DNA of 64,000 nt from Acrocarpospora macrocephala. Its GTDB lineage: Bacteria; Actinomycetota; Actinomycetes; Streptosporangiales; Streptosporangiaceae. The stretch lies in the NCBI RefSeq assembly GCF_009687865.1, contig NZ_BLAE01000052.1, forward strand, positions 8,644 to 72,643. The letters run 5' to 3'. The notes beneath the pieces were generated by a model. It had not been told where the DNA came from and made no database searches. It was given only the letters and a program-made list of their open reading frames with translations. Positions 8,654-18,778 of the stretch are shown in pieces (the stretch's first letter is position 1; each line of letters opens with the position of its first letter). Both the position numbers and the translations under genes were made by a program.

Positions 8654-10153
8654 ATGGCACGAGACGGGACAGGGCTCCAGAGCGGCATGCCTCCGGGCGT
8701 CCGGCCGCTCACCGTGGGGGACCCGGTGATCATCGGGCGGTATCTGCTGCTCGGCCGTCTCGGCACCGGCGGGATGGGGGTGGTGTATCTCGCCGAGCGG
8801 CCCGAGGGCGGCCTGGTGGCCCTGAAGACGCCGCACGCGGTCCACCTCGCCGACCGCACGCTGCGGGCCAGGTTCGAGGAGGAGGTCGCCTTCTCCCGGC
8901 GGGTCGTCCCGTTCTGCACGGCCGCCGTGATCGAGGACGGGCTCGACCGGGACCGGCCCTTCCTGGTCACCGAGTACATTCCCGGCCCCGCCCTCTCCCA
9001 GGTGATCGCCGCCCGCGGCGCCCTGACCCCCGATCTCGCGTACGGCGTCGCGCTCGGCACCGCCGCCGCCCTGCTGGCCACGCACGAGGCCGGGCTGGTG
9101 CACCGCGACCTCAAACCCGGAAACGTCCTGCTCTCGCCGCGCGGGCCCTTCGTGATCGACTTCGGCATCGCCAGGGACCTGGACACGGCCGCCGCCCACA
9201 CCCAGGCCGGGCAGGTCATGGGCAGCCCCGGCTGGGTCGCCCCGGAACGCCTCACGGGCGGCCACGCCCTGCCCTCCTCGGACATCTTCTCCTGGGGCTG
9301 CCTGGTCGCGTTCGCCTCGACCGGGCACCACCCGTTCGGGTCCGGCGAGCCCGAGGTGATCATGCGGCGGATCATGGTGGAGCAGCCGCGGGTCGCCGCC
9401 GTGCCGAAACTGCTGTGGGACACCGTGGCCGCCGCGCTGCGCAAGGAGCCCCTGGACCGCCCGGACGCCGCCGAACTGCTGTCGGCGCTGCTCGCCGCCG
9501 GGGGGATCGGGCTGCCGGGGGACAACCGGCAGGCGGTGGCGTCGGTCTTCGCGGAGATCTGGCAGCCGGTGCCGTACCCGCCGATCCCGCGCCAGCCGGA
9601 CTCGATGGAGTTCCCGCCGGTCGAGGAGGGGCCGGCGCCCAAGCGCCGCCGCAAGGAGCGGCCCGGCGTGCACGTCTCGCACGCGGGGTTCGCGGCGCTG
9701 GCCACGGCCGCCATCGCGGCGATCACCGTGGCGACCGCCGCGCAGACCCCGGAGCGGGTGGAGAAGGTGGCCGAGCCGCCGATCGCGTTCCCGATGCTGG
9801 TGCCGGGGGTGGACCGGACGGTCGGGCCCGGCCAGGTGCTCGGCACGGCCCGGCCGCCGACGGCTCCGGGGGCGACGGCGGTCGGGCCGGTGACGGTCAC
9901 CACCACGCACACCGTCGACCCGACCGGGGAGGCGCCGGAGGATCCGTGGACTTCGGCGCTGCCGTCCCCGCCGCCCGTGACGAGCCCGCCGCCGACGGCC
10001 ACGGGAGCGCCGTCGACCCCGCCGGGTGGCACGCCGACCCCGACCGGGGGGATCAGCACCGAGCCGCAATGGGGCGACGAGGAGTCCCCCCAGCCCAGCC
10101 CGTCGCCGTCGCCCTCACCGAGCCCGTCGCCGTCGCCCAGCCCGTCCCCGTGA
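8654..10153 (+). CDS. Membrane-anchored Ser/Thr protein kinase
   Basis: Hanks-type kinase with an intact catalytic domain: glycine loop GTGGMG (37-42), VALK lysine (58), HRDLKPGN, DFG (as DFGIA) and the SPGWVAPE activation-segment end. One transmembrane helix (about residues 350-370) follows, then an extracellular Thr/Pro-rich tail ending in a (Ser-Pro)n run encoded by a short tandem repeat. No PASTA domains. GGAGGGG lies ten bases before ATG 8654. It is convergent with the propeller/sigma operon and ends one base before that operon's last stop, so antisense read-through between them is likely. Confidence 0.93.
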   Translation: MARDGTGLQSGMPPGVRPLTVGDPVIIGRYLLLGRLGTGGMGVVYLAERPEGGLVALKTPHAVHLADRTLRARFEEEVAFSRRVVPFCTAAVIEDGLDRDRPFLVTEYIPGPALSQVIAARGALTPDLAYGVALGTAAALLATHEAGLVHRDLKPGNVLLSPRGPFVIDFGIARDLDTAAAHTQAGQVMGSPGWVAPERLTGGHALPSSDIFSWGCLVAFASTGHHPFGSGEPEVIMRRIMVEQPRVAAVPKLLWDTVAAALRKEPLDRPDAAELLSALLAAGGIGLPGDNRQAVASVFAEIWQPVPYPPIPRQPDSMEFPPVEEGPAPKRRRKERPGVHVSHAGFAALATAAIAAITVATAAQTPERVEKVAEPPIAFPMLVPGVDRTVGPGQVLGTARPPTAPGATAVGPVTVTTTHTVDPTGEAPEDPWTSALPSPPPVTSPPPTATGAPSTPPGGTPTPTGGISTEPQWGDEESPQPSPSPSPSPSPSPSPSPSP

Positions 10154-10154
10154 G

Positions 10155-11411
10155 CTATTCGATGGCCTTCAGGTCGACGATGATCTGTTTGCCCTTGAGT
10201 GCATAGGCGTACAGGTCGGAGTCGGGACTCCTGAAGGCGTGGTAGGAGAAGCTGCCGTCGGCGTTCGGCCTGAGGCCCAGGTCCGCCATCTCGCCGCTGA
10301 CCAGGTCGGTCAGCGCCATGCCCACCGTGCCCGCGCCCGGATCGTCGATCATGAGGAATGTGAACCGGTCCATTGTGATCATGGTGTGTCCGCCCCCGCT
10401 GAGAGCCGGGAAGGTCCGCTGTGCTGAACCGTCCCTGAGACGGGTGGCCGTCAGAGTGGGGGGACCCGCCCCGTCGGATTCGCGCGGCAGATCCCCTACG
10501 CACCGGGTCAGACCGCAGACCCAGCCCTCGTTCTCGTTCCCCACCGCGGTACGGGTCTCCCCGGACTCGACGTTGAGCAGCTCGGTGTAGCTGCTTCTGC
10601 TGTATTCATCGGGTTTGCCCACCCACGGATAGTCGAACATATGGTAGCCCTCGGTGCCGGGCACCTGCGCCGCCGGCACGCTGCCGGTGAGCGGCAACCG
10701 CCAGACGCCGCCGGTCCCGCCGGTGGACCAGTAGACCGAGTCGCCGGCCACGCTCAACCCGTGCACCGCCCCGCCCTCGGCCTCCCCCACGTCGTTGATC
10801 GAGCCGAGCACGCTCGCCTCGCCGCCCGTGACGGGCGCGGTCCAGATCTCGGCGATCAACTGGTCTCCGGCCCGGCGCGAGGTGGTCCAGGCGATCACCC
10901 CGGACCCGGCGGTGAACTCGCTGGCGAACAGTTCGGCGTTCGCGGGGGTGATGACGCGGACGAGATCCTTCGTCTCGCCGGTGGCCAGGTCGTAGGACGC
11001 GAGCATGTCGACCTTCTCGAAGCTCGACTCGGTGCTGACCAGGACCTTGCCCGCGTCCAGGAAGAACAAAGGCTGAAATTTCCTGCCATTGGGGAGCTCT
11101 GCGGGAATCTCGTGAATCGCCTTCGGCCAGACCTGCTGGATTGAGGGCGGGAACTCCACGCCGGAGAGATCCGGGGAACTCGACGGGGTCGCGTCCATGA
11201 CCGCGGGGCGCACCGGGGCGGGATCGAGGAAGACGACGGGCGCCGCCACGGCCGCGGCGACGGCGATCGCGGCGGCGGCCACGGTGAGGATCTGGGCGCG
11301 CCGGTCGCGCCGCCGGCCGGTCACCCGCCTGGTCAGGTCGACGGGGGCGTACGGCGCCTGCTCCGCGGCGGTCCGCAGCGTGCGCCGCAGCCGGTCTTCG
11401 AGGTCGTTCAT
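10155..11411 (-). CDS. Membrane-anchored propeller-like protein coupled to a sigma factor
   Basis: A 418-residue protein: a basic cytoplasmic N-terminus (about 40 residues), one transmembrane helix (about 41-61), then a large extracytoplasmic domain with repeating beta-strand patterns (for example EIWTAPVTGGEA, VYWSTGG, GVWRLPLTG) typical of WD40/PQQ-like propellers. Its ATG overlaps the sigma-factor stop (ATGA), so the two are co-translated. An anti-sigma or sensor role is inferred from this and the topology; no zinc anti-sigma HxxxCxxC motif is present. A clear paralogue without a sigma partner is encoded at 59460-60683. Confidence 0.82.
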   Translation of the reverse strand: MNDLEDRLRRTLRTAAEQAPYAPVDLTRRVTGRRRDRRAQILTVAAAAIAVAAAVAAPVVFLDPAPVRPAVMDATPSSSPDLSGVEFPPSIQQVWPKAIHEIPAELPNGRKFQPLFFLDAGKVLVSTESSFEKVDMLASYDLATGETKDLVRVITPANAELFASEFTAGSGVIAWTTSRRAGDQLIAEIWTAPVTGGEASVLGSINDVGEAEGGAVHGLSVAGDSVYWSTGGTGGVWRLPLTGSVPAAQVPGTEGYHMFDYPWVGKPDEYSRSSYTELLNVESGETRTAVGNENEGWVCGLTRCVGDLPRESDGAGPPTLTATRLRDGSAQRTFPALSGGGHTMITMDRFTFLMIDDPGAGTVGMALTDLVSGEMADLGLRPNADGSFSYHAFRSPDSDLYAYALKGKQIIVDLKAIE

Positions 11412-11890
11412 CGCATGCTTCCCAGCGGCTGGAGGGTCCTGAGCTTGTCGAGCGCCCGGGAGGCCTGGCTCCGCACCGTGCCCCGGGAGATCTTCAGCGT
11501 GGCGGCGATCTCCTCATCGGAGAGATCCTCGTAGTAGCGCAGCACCAGCACCGCCCGCTGGCGGGGCGGCAGCGTGGCCAGCGCCGACCACAGCGCGCCG
11601 TCGTCGGGGGAGTCGAAGACGGGCCGGTCAGGTGGCTCCCAGGCGAGCCGTTCGTGGCGGCGGGCGCGCCAGATGCTGATGTGCAGCCGGGACATCGTGG
11701 TCCTGACGTACGCCTCGGGGTTGCCTTTGCGGCGGACTCGTGGCCAGGCGGCGCGGAGCCGTACCAGGGCTTCCTGGACGAGGTCGGCGGCGTCGTGCGG
11801 GTTGCCGCTCAGGACGTAGCCGAAGCGCGTCAGGGCGTCGCCACGGTCCGCCGCGAACCTCGCATAGTCCTCGTCGTCTTCTACTTCCAC
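11408..11890 (-). CDS. SigE-family ECF RNA polymerase sigma factor
   Basis: A 160-residue group 4 sigma factor: region 2 near residues 15-75 (DAADLVQEALVRLRAAW) and region 4 near residues 100-150 (LPPRQRAVLVLRYYEDLS, then the helix-turn-helix DEEIAATLKISRGTVRSQASRALDKL). It starts with GTG 11890 behind a weak ribosome site. It is translationally coupled to the downstream propeller protein, which may control it. No autoregulated promoter could be assigned in the short upstream gap. Confidence 0.9.
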   Translation of the reverse strand: MEVEDDEDYARFAADRGDALTRFGYVLSGNPHDAADLVQEALVRLRAAWPRVRRKGNPEAYVRTTMSRLHISIWRARRHERLAWEPPDRPVFDSPDDGALWSALATLPPRQRAVLVLRYYEDLSDEEIAATLKISRGTVRSQASRALDKLRTLQPLGSMR

Positions 11891-11930
11891 ACTCGCTCAG
11901 ACGGTTCTGGACGGCGAACTGTTGCATGGC

Positions 11931-11989
11931 CGCGGCCCCGCCATTGTGCCGTCAGGTCCTGGAGGGTGACCTGCGATGGCGGGGCCGCG
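11931..11989 (-). terminator. Strong nested hairpin after isocitrate lyase
   Basis: A perfect 14-bp stem (11931-11944 with 11976-11989) encloses a second 6-bp stem, CAGGTC/GACCTG (11953-11958 with 11968-11973). It lies 12 bp downstream of the aceA stop and just before the sigma-factor gene. Probably the aceA terminator. Confidence 0.75.
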
Positions 11990-12000
11990 CGATCGGGGGA

Positions 12001-13296
<1,296 letters not shown>

Positions 13297-13512
13297 CCTG
13301 TTCACTCCCTTGTTGCGTGCTCGTCCGCGGGCCCGGGGGGCTCACCGACGGCGGTGTCGTCACCTGGGTGCTTGGTCTGAGTTTGTGTCGACGTCAAGAG
13401 ATCCAGCAAGGTAGGGAAGCTCGAAAGAAGGCCAAATTTTCTTGTGACAAAATACTGCCGGGTATTCGCGGGAGAAGAATCGCTGAGTTTTCTCTTTGGA
13501 CTAGACCAATCT

Positions 13513-13530
13513 GTGTGAGGTGAGTCACAC
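13513..13530. promoter_or_regulatory. CRP/GlxR-like operator, site 1
   Basis: GTGTGA-N6-TCACAC, a perfect inverted repeat matching the CRP/GlxR core TGTGA-N6-TCACA. It lies in the aceA-ramB divergent spacer, 216 bp upstream of aceA and 127 bp upstream of ramB. In Corynebacterium the CRP-type regulator GlxR is known to control glyoxylate genes. Confidence 0.65.
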
Positions 13531-13598
13531 GAACCTAGGTCGTTTTGTCTGGATATATGGTGTTTTACCCGGATTTCTTGGGTTGATGGGGGGTGGGG

Positions 13599-13616
13599 GT
13601 GTGGGGTGGCTCACAC
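13599..13616. promoter_or_regulatory. CRP/GlxR-like operator, site 2
   Basis: GTGTGG-N6-TCACAC, one mismatch from site 1, with a similar spacer (GGTGGC against GGTGAG). It is centred 50 bp upstream of the ramB ATG. The two sites start 86 bp apart, close to eight helical turns. Confidence 0.55.
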
Positions 13617-13657
13617 AGGGGTGGAAGAAGACGTGAAATTCTGCCTAGGATCGCTGC

Positions 13658-15130
13658 ATGCCCTCCTTGCTCGGTGAAGAACCGCTGTCTTTGACGCAGG
13701 AGCTCGATCTTCTGGCCTTCGGCCAGCGGCTGAAGCATCTGCGGCGGCAGCGTGGGCTCACCCTGTCCGAGCTCGGCGAGCGGGTCGGGCGGGCGCCGAG
13801 CCAGCTGTCGCTGCTGGAGAACGGCAAGCGGGAACCGAAGCTGTCGCTGCTGAAATCGCTGGCCGGGGCGCTGAACGTGCCGGTCGAGGAGCTGCTGCGG
13901 CGGCAGGCGCCGAACCGGCGGGCGCAGCTGGAGATCGCCCTGGAGGAGGCCCAGCGCGATCCGCTCTACGCCGAACTCGGTCTTTCCCGGCTGAAGGTGT
14001 CCGCCCGCGTCCCCAACGACGTGCTCGAACACATTCTCGCCCTGTTCGAGGAGCTCAAGGCACGGCAGGCGAAGGGCACCGCCACCCCGGAGGAGGCCCG
14101 CGCCGCCAACGCCGAGCTCCGGCGCAAGCAGAGCGAGCTGGGCAACTACTTCGAGGACATCGAGCGGGCCGCCGCCGAGGCGCTGGCCGCCGTCGGGTAC
14201 CGGTCCGGCGCCCTGTCGCAGAGCACGGTCCAGGCGCTGGTCGCGCATTTCGGGTTCACCGTGCACACCGCCCCGGATCTCCCGCGATCCGCGCGTTCCG
14301 TGACCGATCTCCGCAACCGGCGGATCTATCTCAAGCGCGAGCAGCTCGGGATGCACACGCCGCGGACCATCCTGCTCCAGACCATCGGGCATTTCGCCCT
14401 CGCCCACCACAAGCCGCGGGACTTCGCGGATTTCCTGCGGCAGCGGGTGGAGGCCAACTACTTCGCCGCGGCGGTGCTGGTGCCGGAGGCCGCGGCGGCG
14501 CCGTACCTGCTGGAGGCCAAGCGGGATCGGGCGCTGTCGGTGGAGGATCTGCGGGACGTGTTCGCGGTGTCGTACGAGATGGCGGCGCACCGCTTCACGA
14601 ACCTGGCGACCCACCATCTGGACCTGGTGTGCCACTTCGTCCGGAACGACGCGGGCGGGATCATCTACAAGGCGTACGAGAACGACGGGATCGTCTTCCC
14701 CGCCGACGAGCAGGGGGCCATCGAGGGGCAGCGGCTGTGCCAGCAGTGGTCGGGGCGGCAGGTCTTCCAGGCCAGGGATCGATTCTCGCCGTACCACCAG
14801 TATTCGGACTCGCCGACGGGCACCCATTTCTGCGTGGCGCACGTGGATCCGTCCCAGGAGAAGGATTTCGCGATCACCCTGGGGGTGCCCTTCCGGGAGT
14901 CGCGCTGGTTCCGGGGGCGGGAGACGACGGTGCGGAAGAAGTCGAACTGCCCCGCGGGCGAGTGCTGCCGCCGCCCGCCGGCCGAGCTCTCCCAGCGCTG
15001 GGACGGGTACGCCTGGCCGTCGGCGCGCGCGCACTCCCATGTGCTGGCGGCGCTCCCGCCCGGTTCGTTCCCCGGCGTGGACGAGGCCGACGTCTACGCT
15101 TTCCTCGAACGCCACGCCGTCACGGGTTGA
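13658..15130 (+). CDS. ramB: RamB-type transcriptional regulator of acetate/glyoxylate metabolism
   Basis: DNA-binding regulator of the XRE/RamB family: N-terminal helix-turn-helix (residues about 20-75, LGERVGRAPSQLSLLENGKREP), a helical linker, an ImmA/IrrE-like central domain (TILLQTIGHFALAHH) and a C-terminal short-chain fatty-acyl regulator domain with conserved cysteines (CPAGECCRRPP). Length (490 residues) is normal. AGGA lies six bases before ATG 13658. In Corynebacterium glutamicum RamB represses aceA and aceB; the divergent aceA neighbour supports the same role here. TAGGAT ends six bases before the ATG and may be a -10 element. Confidence 0.93.
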   Translation: MPSLLGEEPLSLTQELDLLAFGQRLKHLRRQRGLTLSELGERVGRAPSQLSLLENGKREPKLSLLKSLAGALNVPVEELLRRQAPNRRAQLEIALEEAQRDPLYAELGLSRLKVSARVPNDVLEHILALFEELKARQAKGTATPEEARAANAELRRKQSELGNYFEDIERAAAEALAAVGYRSGALSQSTVQALVAHFGFTVHTAPDLPRSARSVTDLRNRRIYLKREQLGMHTPRTILLQTIGHFALAHHKPRDFADFLRQRVEANYFAAAVLVPEAAAAPYLLEAKRDRALSVEDLRDVFAVSYEMAAHRFTNLATHHLDLVCHFVRNDAGGIIYKAYENDGIVFPADEQGAIEGQRLCQQWSGRQVFQARDRFSPYHQYSDSPTGTHFCVAHVDPSQEKDFAITLGVPFRESRWFRGRETTVRKKSNCPAGECCRRPPAELSQRWDGYAWPSARAHSHVLAALPPGSFPGVDEADVYAFLERHAVTG

Positions 15131-15204
15131 TGTCGCGGCATTTCACCCGCATGTACGGCCAGTGTTTCCGGTACAAACCGGATATGGGATCTGAGATCGG
15201 TGTC

Positions 15205-16059
15205 ATGAAGCTGGGAGCTCGGACGTTCGACTTCGCTCGGCAGGTCGCGGTGATGGCCATCATCAACCGCACGCCTGACTCCTTCCACGACCGGGGCCGC
15301 ACCTTCGCCCTGGACCGAGCGGTCGAGGCCGCGCTCACCGCGGTCTCCGACGGCGCCGACTGGCTTGACATCGGCGGCGTGCCGTTCGGCCCCGACGGCC
15401 CCCAGGTCGAGGCCGCCGAGGAGATCGACCGCGTGGTCCCGCTGATCGAGGCCGTCCGCGCCGCCACCGACGCCGTCATCTCCGTCGACACCCACCGCGG
15501 CGTCGTGGCCGAGGCCGCCCTCAAGGCCGGCGCCGACGTCGTCAACGACACCAGCGGCGTCAGCGATCCCGCCCTCGCCACGGCGGTGGCCACCGCCAAC
15601 GCCGGCCTGGTGGTCACCCACAGCCTCTCCGGGCCCCGCGTCCGCCACCCCCGCCCCACCTACGACGACGTGACCGCGGAGGTCGTCGCCTTCCTCCGCG
15701 ACCGCGTCGCCTTCGCCCGCCACTCCGGCGTCGCCGCCGACAAGATCATCATCGATCCCGGGCACGACCTCAACAAGAACACCCTGCACACCCTGGCCCT
15801 GACCCGCCGCCTCCCCGAGATCGCCTCCCTCGGCCACCCGCTCCTGGTCGCCCTCTCCAACAAGGACTTCATCGGCGAAACCCTCAGCAGAGCCCAGCAC
15901 GACCGCCTCCCCGGCTCCCTCGCCGCCGCCGTCTTCTGCATCCTCAACGGCGCCCGCATCATCCGCGTCCACGACGTCCGCGCCTCCGTGGACGCCGTCC
16001 GCATGACGGAGACCCTCCTCGGCTGGCACAGCCCCGACAACCTCCGTCACAACATGTGA
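15205..16059 (+). CDS. folP2: Dihydropteroate-synthase-like protein, FolP2 type
   Basis: TIM-barrel protein of the DHPS family. MAIINRTPDSF matches the pterin-binding entry. The canonical DIGGESTRPG is replaced by DIGGVPFGPDGP, and the late SRK motif reads SNKDFIGE; both are features of the FolP2 branch, which in mycobacteria lacks detectable DHPS activity. It is therefore probably not the cell's main folate enzyme. ATG 15205 gives the typical MKLGARTFDF start; ATG 15184 in frame is possible, directly after an inverted repeat TCCGGT-N4-ACCGGA (15167-15182). It overlaps the convergent helicase gene by 13 bp. Confidence 0.85.
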   Translation: MKLGARTFDFARQVAVMAIINRTPDSFHDRGRTFALDRAVEAALTAVSDGADWLDIGGVPFGPDGPQVEAAEEIDRVVPLIEAVRAATDAVISVDTHRGVVAEAALKAGADVVNDTSGVSDPALATAVATANAGLVVTHSLSGPRVRHPRPTYDDVTAEVVAFLRDRVAFARHSGVAADKIIIDPGHDLNKNTLHTLALTRRLPEIASLGHPLLVALSNKDFIGETLSRAQHDRLPGSLAAAVFCILNGARIIRVHDVRASVDAVRMTETLLGWHSPDNLRHNM

Positions 16060-17345
16060 GATCGGATCCGGTGCTGTTCGAGGTGGGCCAGGATCGTGTG
16101 GTTCGCGGTCCAGCCGTCGGGGAACTTGATCGGGACGTTGAGCTGGATGCGCGGGCTGGAGGGGTGGTGGTCGAGGAGGGCGGGGATGCCGGCGCGGGCC
16201 ACGACGACGCAGGCGTGGCGGTGGCGGGAGGTGAGGACGCAGAGGCGGCCGGATTCGAGGTGGAAGGCGGTGGCGTCGCGGCGGCCGGAGAGGGGGTGCC
16301 AGACGAGGGTGATGTCGTATTCGCGGCCTTGGAGGCGGTTTGCGGTGTCGATGGTGACGCCCTCGGGGGCGCCCGCGGCGCGGACGGCGGCCACCTGGTC
16401 GTTGTGGGCGCAGCCGATGGCGATGCGGTCGGGGGTGACGGGGTGGGAGCCGTGCTCGTCGTGGGCGACGGTGCCGCGTTCCAGGATCCTGCGGGCCAGG
16501 GTGGCGCACGCGTGGGCCACCTCGGGGTCGGTGCGCACGGTGTGGCGGTCGGGGAGTTCGTGCAGGGCCCAGCCGGACGCGGCCGCTTCCTCGATGGTGG
16601 GGTCGCGCGGGCCGGGGACGGTGAGTTCGAGGCGGCGGTCGCCGGGGGCGGTGCCGGGGGAGAAGCCCGCGGCGGGGTAGAAGGCGCGGGAGACGATCGG
16701 GGCCGCGCTGGCGGGCAGCCGCCAGGAGACGGGGAGCTGGTGGACCTTGAGGTTGTTGATGCGCTGGGTCACCGCGACGGCGCTCTGCAGCGGATCCCAG
16801 GCCATGCCGGTCCAGCGGTCGCTCTCGATCACCGAGAACGGGTCGAGCTGGCCGGGGTCGCCGACGAACAGGGTGTGGCCGGCGGCGAAGAGCGGGGCGA
16901 CGGCGAGGAGCTTGTCCGAGCGCATCTGGTAGGCCTCGTCCACGATCGCCCACTCCCAGGCGCGCCCGGATATGTACGCCCATTTGTCGGCGGTGGCGAC
17001 GACGACCTGACAGTTCTCGACATTTTCGATCTTGTTGTGGAGGGTGACTCCGGGGTGGCGGGTGACGCGGTCGGGAGGCTCGAAACCCTCGGCGTGCAGG
17101 CGGCCGATGGAGGTGCCGGGGGCGTTGCTCGCGAGCTTGTCGACCAGGTCGTCGACCTGCTCGTTGGTCTGGGCGACGATCATCAGCCGCTGGTCGGCTT
17201 TGACGAGTTCGATGGTGGCCGACACGACCAGGGTGGTCTTGCCCGCTCCGGGCGGGGAGTCGACGACCAGCCCGCGATGGGCGCCGCTGGTGTAGTCGGT
17301 GAGGATTTCGGCGGTGGTGGCCCTGGCTCGATCCTGTGGGGTCAT
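16047..17345 (-). CDS. Upf1/Dna2-like superfamily 1 helicase
   Basis: A 432-residue SF1B-type helicase with every motif present: I (SPPGAGKTT, about 28-36), Ia (AQTNEQVDDLVDKL), Ic (VVVATADKWAY), II (IVDEAYQM), III (FVGDPGQLDPF), IV (VSWRLPASAAPIVS), V (IDTANRLQGREYDITLVWHP) and VI (VLTSRHRHACVVVAR). The TNxQVDxL motif and DEAYQ box point to the Upf1/Dna2 branch. It is short, without accessory domains. Its ATG overlaps the stop of the middle gene (ATGA), making it the last of a coupled three-gene operon with a Cas4/Dna2-like nuclease. Confidence 0.88.
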   Translation of the reverse strand: MTPQDRARATTAEILTDYTSGAHRGLVVDSPPGAGKTTLVVSATIELVKADQRLMIVAQTNEQVDDLVDKLASNAPGTSIGRLHAEGFEPPDRVTRHPGVTLHNKIENVENCQVVVATADKWAYISGRAWEWAIVDEAYQMRSDKLLAVAPLFAAGHTLFVGDPGQLDPFSVIESDRWTGMAWDPLQSAVAVTQRINNLKVHQLPVSWRLPASAAPIVSRAFYPAAGFSPGTAPGDRRLELTVPGPRDPTIEEAAASGWALHELPDRHTVRTDPEVAHACATLARRILERGTVAHDEHGSHPVTPDRIAIGCAHNDQVAAVRAAGAPEGVTIDTANRLQGREYDITLVWHPLSGRRDATAFHLESGRLCVLTSRHRHACVVVARAGIPALLDHHPSSPRIQLNVPIKFPDGWTANHTILAHLEQHRIRSHML

Positions 17346-18778
17346 GACCACGCCTCCTGCGCGTCCTCGTCGGTCGGTACGTAGGCGGGGGGCGGGCCGC
17401 CGTGGGTCCACGGGGTTTCGGCCACATCGGGGAGGGCCGGCCGGCGGGCGCCCGCGGGATCGAGTTCGGTGTAGCAGACGATCTCGCCGGGCGCGGGCAG
17501 GGTCGCGTCCTTGGTCATGCCGCTGTTGATCTGGAGGGTCACGATGTCGGCGTCCACGGACATGAGGACGGTGCCCTGTTTCGGGCGTGCGGCGGAGAGG
17601 AGTTTCCGGCCGGGCGGGAGGCGTACCGGATCGCTGGTCTGGATGTTCACCAGCGGGCGGGCCACCATGCGCTTCTTGCCGGGTGGGATGATCTTCCGGT
17701 CGGCGTCGACGGCGATCACCTTCCCGGCGAAGGCGGCGCCCTCGGCCCGGTGGTCGGCCATCACCAGCGGGTCGTCGAACGCCTTGCTCGCCTCGTAGCT
17801 CTGCCGCGCGCCCTCCAGCGCGGACAGCCGCCGCGCCGCCGCGACCGCGCTGTCCCACCGACCCGGCGGCGGCCCGCCTTCGGCGATCGACGCGCTCTGC
17901 CTGGCCAGCGCCGCACGATCCCGTTCCCACCGCCCTGCCGCACTCTCCGCGGCGGGTACGCCACGCAGGAGATCGACCGCACGCCACATCAGGTTCCAGG
18001 TGGGCTCGAGCTGCCCCCGCAGCGCCTCGTGCAGCCGGGCCTGTGCCGCGGATCTGTCGATGAGCGGTTGCAGGACATGCCGGTCGAAGTCCGGATCGGT
18101 GTCCGGCCCTGCCGGGGGTGAGCGCAGCGGATCCTCCGCGAGGAGCGCGGCCTGCGGGCCTGTCATGCCCTCGGGCGGATCGATCCAGGCCAGCTGCGCG
18201 GCCAGGTTTCCGTTTTCGGCGGCGCTCAGGCCGGTGACCCAGTGTTCGGCGAGGACGTCGGTCATGGCGAGCAGCATGGCCGAACCGGCGAACTCGGCGC
18301 GTTCGTGGAGAAAGGTCAGCCACCGGCCCAGCAAGGGCACCGGCGGCGGGACCGCGTGCGGGCCCTCGGTCGCGCGGAAGCGTGTGGATCGCCCGATCAG
18401 CCGGGTGAAGGCGATTCCGCCGGGGTTGGGGACCAGGATCTGCGGGGCGTCCAGGCAGCGCTCGTACGCGCTCTTGGTATCCGAAATTTCCACCTGCGCG
18501 GCATATTTCTGGATATATGGCACTACGAGTTCGGCGAGTTCGGCCATGAAGGCGAAACGCTGGTCGCGGTTGCGGGGGTTCGCGATGACCAGGAGCCTGG
18601 GGGCGGCGCGGTCGGTGCCGAGCATCGCGGCCAGCGGCGCGGCGGCCTCGCCGGCCATCCGCAGCGGGATGAACACCAGCGGCTCCGCCGACAGGTGGGC
18701 GTGGCGCACGGTCGCGGCCGGCTGGGCCCGCCCGTCCCGGACGGCTCGCACGGTCAGGAACGATCGCAGCAGGCTCAC
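17342..18778 (-). CDS. Unknown protein encoded between nuclease and helicase genes
   Basis: A 478-residue soluble protein that I cannot assign to a named family. The N-terminal half has alternating strand and helix patterns (PLVFIPLRM, APRLLVIANPRNRD). The middle is helical and Ala-rich. The last 120 residues look beta-rich (KVIAVDADRKIIPPGKKRM, TVLMSVDADIVTLQINSG, PAPGEIVCYTEL), as in a small beta-barrel. It starts with GTG 18778 overlapping the nuclease stop, and its own stop overlaps the helicase ATG. The tight coupling implies a stoichiometric complex. By position it would correspond to the barrel between nuclease and helicase in Dna2; this is inference. Confidence 0.8.
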   Translation of the reverse strand: MSLLRSFLTVRAVRDGRAQPAATVRHAHLSAEPLVFIPLRMAGEAAAPLAAMLGTDRAAPRLLVIANPRNRDQRFAFMAELAELVVPYIQKYAAQVEISDTKSAYERCLDAPQILVPNPGGIAFTRLIGRSTRFRATEGPHAVPPPVPLLGRWLTFLHERAEFAGSAMLLAMTDVLAEHWVTGLSAAENGNLAAQLAWIDPPEGMTGPQAALLAEDPLRSPPAGPDTDPDFDRHVLQPLIDRSAAQARLHEALRGQLEPTWNLMWRAVDLLRGVPAAESAAGRWERDRAALARQSASIAEGGPPPGRWDSAVAAARRLSALEGARQSYEASKAFDDPLVMADHRAEGAAFAGKVIAVDADRKIIPPGKKRMVARPLVNIQTSDPVRLPPGRKLLSAARPKQGTVLMSVDADIVTLQINSGMTKDATLPAPGEIVCYTELDPAGARRPALPDVAETPWTHGGPPPAYVPTDEDAQEAWS

